A stretch of DNA of 5,209 nucleotides from assembly GCA_013203065.1 (NCBI GenBank), contig JABMQV010000445.1, positions 1-5,209 on the forward strand, in the 5' to 3' direction. Position numbers and translations under genes: made by a program. The stretch's first letter is position 1; each line of letters begins with the position of its first letter. Of the stretch, positions 1 through 4,356 are shown piece after piece. A model generated the notes under the pieces. The model was not told where the DNA came from, did no database searches, and saw nothing but the letters and a program-made list of their open reading frames with translations. This DNA comes from Desulfobacteraceae bacterium (lineage in GTDB: Bacteria > Desulfobacterota > DSM-4660 > Desulfatiglandales > Desulfatiglandaceae).

Positions 1-5
1 AAATA

Positions 6-29
6 TCTACAATTTCAATAAGTTGTAGA
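6..29. repeat. Inverted repeat upstream of nitrilase gene
   Basis: Two perfect 7-base arms, TCTACAA (6-12) and TTGTAGA (23-29), are separated by 10 bases in the AT-rich leader 76 bases before the nitrilase start. It could be a protein-binding site for the nitrilase promoter or the weak 3' hairpin of a gene lying left of the window. It is AT-rich with no T-run, so it is not a convincing intrinsic terminator. No confident -35/-10 pair is seen between 1 and 105. Confidence 0.35.
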
Positions 30-105
30 ATTTCCGAGACGTCTGATTATTGGTAAGAATCATCATGAACATCATCTTTTCTATCATCAAAGCTGGAGGT
101 GAACT

Positions 106-1074
106 ATGAATGTCGTTCGAGTTGCTGTGGTCCAGGCGACCCCTGTTGTCTTCAACCGGGAAAAGACAGTTGAGAAGGTGCGTGCGCTGGCCGCGGATGC
201 TGCCAGGGAGAAGGCCCAGATGGTGGTCTTTCCCGAAGGTTTTATCTCGGCCTACCCAAAGGGTCTGGATTTTGGCGCGCGGGTGGGCATGCGCCTTCCC
301 GGGGGGCGGGAAGATTTCCGTCGCTACTGGGAGAGTTCCGTTGATGTGCCCGGGCCTACCACCGAAGCATTGGGAGCCGTAGCCAAGGAAAACAGCATTT
401 ATCTGGTCATCGGTGTCATAGAAAGAGACCAGGGGACCCTCTATTGTACCGTGCTGTTCTTCGGGCCTGACGGCAGCTTTATGGGAAAGCACCGAAAGCT
501 CATGCCCACGGTCATGGAGCGCATCGTTTGGGGGTTTGGAGACGGGTCAACCCTGCCGGTCTTTGACACGGATCTGGGCAGACTGGGGGCCGTTATCTGT
601 TGGGAAAACTATATGCCCCTCCTGCGGACATATATGTATTCCAAGGGGATCCAGATTTACTGCGCGCCTACCGCAGATGACCGGGATACCTGGCTTCCAA
701 CCATGCAGCACATTGCTTTAGAGGGGCGCTGTTTTGTCCTTTCATGCTGTCAGTATCTCACGCGACGGGACTGCCCGGAAGATTATGCGGCGATTCAAGG
801 GGATGACCCTGAGACGGTGCTTATGCGGGGGGGAAGCTGCATTGTTGCACCACTGGGCGACGTCCTTGCCGGGCCCAGCTTTGACGGTGAGACAATCCTC
901 ACAGCAGAGTTGGATATGAACGACATCGCACGGGGGAAATACGATTTTGATGTGACCGGTCATTATGCCCGCCCCGACATCTTCAGGCTTCATGTCAACG
1001 AACGGGCCATGCCTGCCGTCGTTACGTCCTCAGGGGGTGTGCGGGATCCTTTTGCCGAAGAATTGGTGGAATAG
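106..1074 (+). CDS. Nitrilase (carbon-nitrogen hydrolase superfamily)
   Basis: This is a complete 322-residue nitrilase-branch enzyme, predicted to hydrolyse an organic nitrile to the carboxylic acid plus ammonia in the cytoplasm. The catalytic triad of the superfamily is visible: Glu44 in FPEGF, Lys131 in KHRKLMPT and Cys165 in VICWENYMP. The YPKGLDFG stretch (about 50-57), Glu138 and WGFGDGS (142-148) are typical of true nitrilases and cyanide-converting relatives rather than of amidases or beta-ureidopropionases. The length fits the family (roughly 300-350). The ATG at 106 is chosen because GGAGGTGA (95-102) precedes it at normal spacing; there is no signal peptide. Substrate is not readable from sequence. 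Proximity to trpB2 and iorA makes aryl-acetonitriles such as indole-3-acetonitrile possible, but that is inference. The gene ends 10 bases from the convergent HTH gene with no terminator between them. Confidence 0.93.
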   Translation: MNVVRVAVVQATPVVFNREKTVEKVRALAADAAREKAQMVVFPEGFISAYPKGLDFGARVGMRLPGGREDFRRYWESSVDVPGPTTEALGAVAKENSIYLVIGVIERDQGTLYCTVLFFGPDGSFMGKHRKLMPTVMERIVWGFGDGSTLPVFDTDLGRLGAVICWENYMPLLRTYMYSKGIQIYCAPTADDRDTWLPTMQHIALEGRCFVLSCCQYLTRRDCPEDYAAIQGDDPETVLMRGGSCIVAPLGDVLAGPSFDGETILTAELDMNDIARGKYDFDVTGHYARPDIFRLHVNERAMPAVVTSSGGVRDPFAEELVE

Positions 1075-1084
1075 GGCAAGGGAC

Positions 1085-1339
1085 TTAGAGGTTCTGTTTC
1101 GCCTCTAGATCAAGGATTTTCTTTTCCAGTTCAGCGATTCTTATCTCAAGGGCCTCTATCCTCCTCTGCCGATCTGTCTTCTTCTTAGGGGTTTCAAGGG
1201 GCCCCTTGTCCTTGATGATCCTGCTGACGCTTGTGGTGCTTATCCCGTACTGATCTGCTATTTTTTTGAGGGACAGACCACTCGCCCGGGCCTCTACAAC
1301 CTTTTGCTTTACGCTCTCATCAATCTTTTTTTTGGCCAT
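1085..1339 (-). CDS. Small helix-turn-helix protein with C-terminal leucine-zipper-like coiled coil
   Basis: This 84-residue basic protein is probably a DNA-binding regulator. Residues about 18-44 form a helix-turn-helix of the resolvase/transposase type (GLSLKKIADQYGIS then TTSVSRIIKDK). After a lysine/proline linker (about 45-55), residues 61-78 give a regular heptad with Ile61, Leu64, Ile68, Leu71, Ile75 and Leu78 at a/d positions, so it should dimerise through a parallel coiled coil. The start is supported by a GGGAG site (complement of 1346-1350) 6 bases upstream. A good promoter overlapped by a palindrome (1397-1420) lies about 60 bases upstream, suggesting autorepression by the dimer. 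An alternative is a stranded IS3-family OrfA-like piece, since those also pair an HTH with a zipper, but no OrfB or terminal inverted repeats are visible. Its target genes are unknown. Confidence 0.82.
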   Translation of the reverse strand: MAKKKIDESVKQKVVEARASGLSLKKIADQYGISTTSVSRIIKDKGPLETPKKKTDRQRRIEALEIRIAELEKKILDLEAKQNL

Positions 1340-1467
1340 TACGGACTCCCATTAAGTGGAAGATAAGGGGGATTGTGTTGTAACTGTTCATAGACATTCC
1401 GATTGTAAGTACAAACGGAAATTTCGTCAAGAGATACCATCACTCCCAGCAATTCAAATCTTGGCAT
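1339..1467 (-). CDS. Possible 42-residue ORF overlapping the HTH start (doubtful)
   Basis: An ATG at 1467 opens 42 codons ending in a TAA that shares its last base pattern with the HTH start codon (TAATG, 1341-1337), the geometry of translational coupling. Residues 17-23 read SVCTYNR, reminiscent of the beginning of family 2 glycosyltransferases, but nothing after them continues that fold. A GGTGGA lies directly before the ATG, too close for a good ribosome site. The promoter and operator of the HTH gene lie inside this ORF, so it would not be translated from that promoter. It is more likely fortuitous or a remnant. Confidence 0.12.
   Translation of the reverse strand: MPRFELLGVMVSLDEISVCTYNRNVYEQLQHNPPYLPLNGSP
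1397..1420. promoter_or_regulatory. 24-bp palindromic operator over the HTH promoter
   Basis: The half-sites TTCCGATTGTA (1397-1407) and TACAAACGGAA (1410-1420) flank a central AG. Twenty of the 24 positions are symmetric, with mismatches only at the sixth base of each arm and in the centre. The palindrome covers the whole -10 box and most of the -35/-10 spacer, so bound protein should block RNA polymerase. The dimeric HTH product encoded just downstream is the obvious candidate ligand (inference). Confidence 0.65.
1402..1430 (-). promoter_or_regulatory. Sigma70-type promoter for the HTH gene
   Basis: Read on the minus strand, TTGACG (1430-1425) and TACAAT (1407-1402) are separated by exactly 17 bases, each matching the consensus at 5 of 6 positions. 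Transcription would begin near 1395, giving a leader of about 55 bases before the HTH start at 1339. Confidence 0.7.
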
Positions 1468-1568
1468 TCCACCTTGTATGGCTGCGAAAACGCATCGGTA
1501 GATTTTATCCGTAGCTTCTCAATAAGTCCGGGGGAAATAGTCGGGTTTCTGGAAGGGTGTTCGATCAT
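1440..1568 (-). CDS. Possible 42-residue small ORF (doubtful)
   Basis: Between the MBL-fold gene and the HTH gene, an ATG at 1568 opens 42 codons ending with TGA at 1442-1440, just upstream of the HTH promoter. The predicted peptide has two cysteines near the end (KVECQDLNCWE) and an ordinary residue mix, with no recognised domain. The upstream GGAAAG is a weak ribosome site. The two small ORFs together would fill an otherwise empty 264-base gap (1340-1603). It may be a real short gene, a decayed remnant or chance. Confidence 0.15.
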   Translation of the reverse strand: MIEHPSRNPTISPGLIEKLRIKSTDAFSQPYKVECQDLNCWE

Positions 1569-1603
1569 TTCTTTCCACGGTTCTCTAAAGCTTCAAGGCG
1601 CAG

Positions 1604-2260
1604 CTAACCCTGCAAGAATGGATTAAACTGTTTTTCACGCCCCACGGTTGTCACGGGACCGTGCCCGGACAGGACCGAGGTGTCATCCGGGAGGGTAAAT
1701 ATTTTTTTTCGGATATTTTCCAAAAGGAGTTCCATATTGCCACCCGGGAAATCGGTTCGTCCGATGCTTCCCGCAAACAGGGCATCGCCACAAATTACCA
1801 CCTTCCTTTTTTGCTTTGTGCCCTCCAACTCCAATTCGCCTTCACAGACAAAACCAAGCCCGGCGGGGGAATGGCCGCGCAGGTCCAGAACCTCGAATCG
1901 GATAGACCCCATTTCTATCACATCCCCCTCTTGGATGAACCGGGAGGCCCTGGAGTTGGCCGCACCGCTTCCGAACATGGACGCATTTTCACGAACCGAT
2001 TTGAGTCCCGGGGCCTCGTCACGATGGGTCAAGATGGGGGCATCGGTGGCATTCTCGAGTTCCTGGTTTCCCCCCACGTGGTCCCAGTGCGTGTGGGTAT
2101 TCATGATGTACTTCACCCTCAGGTTGTCATCAGAGAGGGCCTTGAGAATTTGGTCCACGTTTCCACCGGGGTCGAATACGGCGGCTTCTTTGGTGGTTTC
2201 ATCGGCCACAATATAGCAATTGACCATAAGAGGTCCTGTTTCCAGCATCTTTAGGATCAT
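1604..2260 (-). CDS. Metallo-beta-lactamase-fold hydrolase, glyoxalase II-like (YcbL type)
   Basis: This is a complete 218-residue cytoplasmic hydrolase of the glyoxalase II / YcbL branch of the metallo-beta-lactamase fold, predicted to cleave thioesters such as S-lactoylglutathione or related acyl-thiols. All metal ligands are present: the THTHWDH motif supplies His56, His58, Asp60 and His61; His130 is in RGHSPAG, Asp159 in CGDALF and His200 in LSGHGP. The opening NCYIV segment (14-18) and the GSIGRTDFPGG loop (164-174) fit this subfamily, as does the short length without the C-terminal glutathione-binding domain of classical glyoxalase II. The start at 2260 is preceded by GGAG 11 bases upstream, with a consensus -35 promoter further up. 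It diverges from trpB2 and is probably a stand-alone housekeeping gene. The true substrate is unknown. Confidence 0.93.
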   Translation of the reverse strand: MILKMLETGPLMVNCYIVADETTKEAAVFDPGGNVDQILKALSDDNLRVKYIMNTHTHWDHVGGNQELENATDAPILTHRDEAPGLKSVRENASMFGSGAANSRASRFIQEGDVIEMGSIRFEVLDLRGHSPAGLGFVCEGELELEGTKQKRKVVICGDALFAGSIGRTDFPGGNMELLLENIRKKIFTLPDDTSVLSGHGPVTTVGREKQFNPFLQG

Positions 2261-2331
2261 GGTTTGTTTTTCTCCGGGTTAATTCGTATAAATACCGCTC
2301 ACAAAGGCTATCCGAGCCTGATCAAGGTGGC

Positions 2332-2360
2332 AAGATAGGACATAGAGGTCCGGGTGTCAA
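2332..2360 (-). promoter_or_regulatory. Sigma70-type promoter for the MBL-fold gene
   Basis: On the minus strand a perfect TTGACA (2360-2355) and TATCTT (2337-2332) are spaced by 17 bases. Transcription would start near 2325, about 65 bases before the gene. The spacer holds a short dyad, GGAC (2338-2341) and GTCC (2348-2351), which may be chance. Confidence 0.6.
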
Positions 2361-2392
2361 TTGCAAAGGTCTCGGGCCGGAATGCTCAGGGC

Positions 2393-2421
2393 TTGACTTT
2401 GCAGACAAAAAATCCTACCCT
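2393..2421 (+). promoter_or_regulatory. Candidate promoter for trpB2
   Basis: TTGACT (2393-2398) and TACCCT (2416-2421) are 17 bases apart. The -35 is 5/6 but the -10 only 3/6, so unaided activity would be weak or activator-dependent. A start near 2428 would leave a long structured leader of about 180 bases. Confidence 0.4.
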
Positions 2422-2438
2422 TCTGCATATTCCACACT

Positions 2439-2573
2439 GGGGCGATGATGGCTTTATCGCCTCTGTGACTCCGGCCGTCAGCGCTTCCATTTTTTGATCT
2501 GAGGGGAAGCGGATGACAAAGGGTGTGGAAATTTAATGGGCCAAGGGTGGTCCGTGGTGGAGCTTCCGCGGAC
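2439..2573 (+). promoter_or_regulatory. trpB: Structured leader of trpB2 with competing hairpins
   Basis: Three stems can form in the RNA. GGGGCGAT (2439-2446) pairs with ATCGCCTC (2456-2463) with one wobble. CGCTTCC (2482-2488) pairs with GGAAGCG (2505-2511). GTCCGTGG (2550-2557) pairs with CCGCGGAC (2566-2573) with one wobble and an 8-base loop. GCTTCC recurs at 2562-2567, so the GGAAGC arm could pair with either copy; the second choice would break the third stem. None is followed by a U-run, so this is not a standard attenuator terminator, and I recognise no known riboswitch or T-box. Confidence 0.35.
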
Positions 2574-2613
2574 TGAAATGACAATTCGAATCCAGAAAAA
2601 GGAGGAGTTATGA
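2513..2613 (+). other. Two tiny overlapping leader ORFs coupled to trpB2 (hypothetical)
   Basis: ATG at 2513 opens the 7-codon MTKGVEI, preceded at good spacing by AGGGG (2502-2506). Its TAA (2534-2536) overlaps the ATG at 2536 as TAATG. The second ORF runs 25 codons and ends in TGA at 2611-2613, overlapping the trpB2 ATG at 2610 as ATGA. The strong trpB2 ribosome site lies inside the second ORF, as does the 2550-2573 hairpin. Translation of the leader could therefore melt the hairpin and feed ribosomes to trpB2. It contains only one Trp codon (2548-2550), so it is not a classic trp leader peptide. Confidence 0.2.
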
Positions 2614-3986
2614 AGGTTAAGAAGATCTTTTTACCCGAGTCTGAATTGCCGCGGCAATGGTACAACGTCCTGCCGGATTTACCCACACCCATGGAACCGC
2701 CCCTTCACCCGGGGACTGGTCAGCCTGTTGGTCCGGATGATCTGGCTCCCATCTTTCCCATGGCTCTTATTGAACAGGAGGTGAGCCAGGAAAGACACAT
2801 CGATATCCCTGAGGAGGTCCTGGAACAATATTTGATCTGGCGACCGACACCCCTTTACAGGGCTTACAGCCTGGAGAAATATCTTGATACGCCGGCGAAG
2901 ATCTACTTCAAGAACGAGGGTGTAAGCCCGGCCGGGAGTCATAAACCCAACACGGCCATGGCACAGGCATATTACAACAAGATGGCCGGAACCAAGCGGA
3001 TCTGCACAGAGACCGGGGCCGGTCAGTGGGGAAGTGCCCTGGCCTTCTGTTGCGCGCTTTTTGGTCTGGAATGTAAGGTCTACATGGTAAAGATCAGTTA
3101 CAATCAGAAGCCTTACCGGCGTATGATGATGGAGACCTGGGGTGGCAATTGCGTTGCAAGCCCCAGCACCGAGACCAAGGCGGGACAGACAATCCTGGAA
3201 CAAAATCCGGATTCTCCAGGGAGTCTGGGGATCGCCATCAGCGAGGCGGTGGAGGCGGCGGTGACAGGCGAAAACAGCAAGTATTCCCTTGGGAGTGTGC
3301 TCAACCATGTGCTGCTTCACCAGACGGTAAACGGCCTCGAGTGCCAGAAACAGATGGCCATTGCCGGGGACTATCCGGACGTGATTATCGGTTGCGCGGG
3401 GGGTGGCAGCAATTTTGCGGGTCATGCCCTTCCCTTTGTTCGGGACAAAATCAACGGGAAGGAAATTGACATCATCGCCGTTGAACCCACCTCTTGTCCC
3501 ACCATGACAAAAGGCCCATTCGCCTATGACTTTGGTGATACCGTACAGATGACGCCCTTTCTTCCCATGCACACGTTGGGCCACAATTTTGTTCCCGAGC
3601 CGATTCACGCAGGTGGCCTCAGATATCACGGTATGGCGCCTATTGTGAGCCAGCTTGTCCTGAGCAACATTGTGCGCCCGGTTGCGGTTCCCCAGCTTGA
3701 GACCTTCCAGGCAGGAATTACCTTTGCCAGGACCGAGGGATTTATCTCCGCACCCGAGACAGACCATGCAGTGGCCGTTGTCATCCGTGAGGCCATCAAG
3801 GCAAAGGAAGAGGGAAAAGAAAAGGTCATCCTCTTCAACTGGAGCGGGCACGGCCTGGTGGATATGGAAGCATATGAGGCCTACCTGAGCGGACAGCTCT
3901 CGGATCATGCACTCCCGGAGGAGGAGATTGAAAAGGCCTTAGGCGATATCGCATCCTTCCCAAAACCCCAGCAGTACACGGGCTAA
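2610..3986 (+). CDS. trpB: Tryptophan synthase beta chain, TrpB2 type
   Basis: This complete 458-residue PLP enzyme condenses indole with L-serine (O-phosphoserine in some relatives) to make tryptophan. Lys112 in SHKPNTA is the Schiff-base lysine, Glu134 in ETGAGQWG the catalytic glutamate, and GCAGGGSNF (261-269) the phosphate-binding loop; NWSGHG lies near 410-415. It is assigned to TrpB2 rather than TrpB1 because of the extended N-terminus (about 80 residues before WRPTPLYRA), the Trp in GAGQWG where TrpB1 has His, and the length above TrpB1's roughly 400. TrpB2 enzymes usually act without tight TrpA binding, using free indole, and no trpA or other trp gene is visible here. The start is fixed by AAGGAGG (2599-2605). 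iorA downstream suggests a role in indole salvage or aromatic amino acid turnover rather than a full trp biosynthetic operon. Confidence 0.95.
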   Translation: MKVKKIFLPESELPRQWYNVLPDLPTPMEPPLHPGTGQPVGPDDLAPIFPMALIEQEVSQERHIDIPEEVLEQYLIWRPTPLYRAYSLEKYLDTPAKIYFKNEGVSPAGSHKPNTAMAQAYYNKMAGTKRICTETGAGQWGSALAFCCALFGLECKVYMVKISYNQKPYRRMMMETWGGNCVASPSTETKAGQTILEQNPDSPGSLGIAISEAVEAAVTGENSKYSLGSVLNHVLLHQTVNGLECQKQMAIAGDYPDVIIGCAGGGSNFAGHALPFVRDKINGKEIDIIAVEPTSCPTMTKGPFAYDFGDTVQMTPFLPMHTLGHNFVPEPIHAGGLRYHGMAPIVSQLVLSNIVRPVAVPQLETFQAGITFARTEGFISAPETDHAVAVVIREAIKAKEEGKEKVILFNWSGHGLVDMEAYEAYLSGQLSDHALPEEEIEKALGDIASFPKPQQYTG

Positions 3987-4055
3987 AAGGCCTTGCACCA
4001 TTTATGATGTAGCCATCCACCCCGGAGACCTTTGAGGTCTCCGGGGCCGGCCTTT
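3986..4055 (+). terminator. Strong nested hairpin after trpB2
   Basis: CCCCGGAGACC (4020-4030) and GGTCTCCGGGG (4036-4046) form a perfect 11-bp stem with a 5-base loop TTTGA. An outer pairing, AAAGGCC (3986-3992) with GGCCTTT (4049-4055), starts at the trpB2 stop codon. Only three U's follow, so termination would be partial at best. It may instead protect the trpB2 mRNA 3' end or set different expression of trpB2 and the downstream pair. Confidence 0.6.
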
Positions 4056-4074
4056 GACACAAAAAGATCAAAAA

Positions 4075-4356
4075 ATGAAGAGACAGAGCAGGCCACCAGG
4101 CGATGATTATGAGATCAGGTGCCCCAGATTGGGCCATCAGATACCCTTTTCATATTGTCGTCTTGAAAACCAGGGTCTTCCCTGTTTTAAGACCCTGGAT
4201 TGCTGGTATGATCACTTTCTGGTGGAGGAACATATGAAACAGGAACTGACACCAGAGGAGTGGAAGAGGATCTTTGGCAGCCCCCCAAGACAGAAGATGC
4301 TCTCGCTGGTGGAATTGATAGAGCAGGCCAAAAAAAGGGAAAAAGGGGAGTCATGA
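4075..4356 (+). CDS. Small four-cysteine conserved-looking protein upstream of iorA
   Basis: This is a 93-residue soluble protein of unknown function. Four cysteines at 16, 28, 37 and 43 sit in the N-terminal half in the contexts RCPRLGHQIPFSYC, LPCF and LDCW, a spacing able to hold a zinc ion or iron-sulfur centre. The C-terminal half is charged and helical (LTPEEWKRIF, then LVELIEQAKKREK). Its stop overlaps the iorA start by 4 bases (ATGA), so the two are translationally coupled, and a role in assembly or electron transfer for the oxidoreductase is a reasonable inference. I have the impression that similar small proteins occur before iorA in deltaproteobacteria, but cannot verify it. The ATG at 4075 has almost no Shine-Dalgarno; an in-frame TTG at 4054 (100 residues) lies at the foot of the preceding hairpin, so the start is uncertain. 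Confidence 0.8.
   Translation: MKRQSRPPGDDYEIRCPRLGHQIPFSYCRLENQGLPCFKTLDCWYDHFLVEEHMKQELTPEEWKRIFGSPPRQKMLSLVELIEQAKKREKGES

Larger units (their letters stand above)
2261..2609. other. 349-base divergent intergenic region
   Basis: No recognisable gene lies here. It holds back-to-back promoters whose -35 boxes are 32 bases apart, one for the MBL-fold gene (minus strand) and one for trpB2 (plus strand). A leader of about 180 bases in front of trpB2 follows, with three candidate hairpins and two tiny overlapping ORFs. The left part (2261-2325) is the leader of the MBL-fold gene, with a 5-bp hairpin (AGGCT 2305-2309 with AGCCT 2315-2319). A minus-strand ORF across 2357-2692 resembles nothing and runs into the trpB2 N-terminus. 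Confidence 0.6.

Noticed and set aside
5..30. Resemblance to a Cas12a-type CRISPR repeat stem (TCTAC...GTAGA)
   Set aside because: Single copy, loop too long, no spacer-repeat periodicity and no cas gene in view.
82..87. TATCAT as a -10 box for the nitrilase gene
   Set aside because: No -35 at suitable spacing, and initiation would fall on the ribosome site.
7..492. 161-codon minus-strand frame at the left edge
   Set aside because: Mostly antisense to the nitrilase N-terminal half, with no recognisable domain.
1085..1339. HTH gene as an insertion-sequence OrfA
   Set aside because: The domain plan is similar, but there is no OrfB, no terminal inverted repeats and no target duplication, while a dedicated promoter and operator are present.
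1661..2254. 197- and 178-codon plus-strand frames across the MBL-fold gene
   Set aside because: Antisense shadows of a gene with all seven metal ligands; the translations have no recognisable domain.
2537..2560. Trp-rich leader peptide (TGG codons at 2537, 2555, 2558)
   Set aside because: These codons follow an in-frame TAA at 2534 and have no start codon of their own; the ORF actually open here has a single Trp codon.
2357..2692. 111-codon minus-strand frame in the divergent region
   Set aside because: No recognisable domain, it would overlap the start of trpB2, and it begins inside that gene with no ribosome site I can defend.
2679..3908. 409-codon open frame antisense to trpB2
   Set aside because: Lies opposite a gene with every TrpB2 active-site motif; its translation shows no recognisable domain and arises from codon bias on the other strand.
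4054..4082. Internal promoter for the four-cysteine gene and iorA (TTGACA at 4054-4059)
   Set aside because: The -35 is perfect but no -10-like hexamer lies 16-18 bases downstream.
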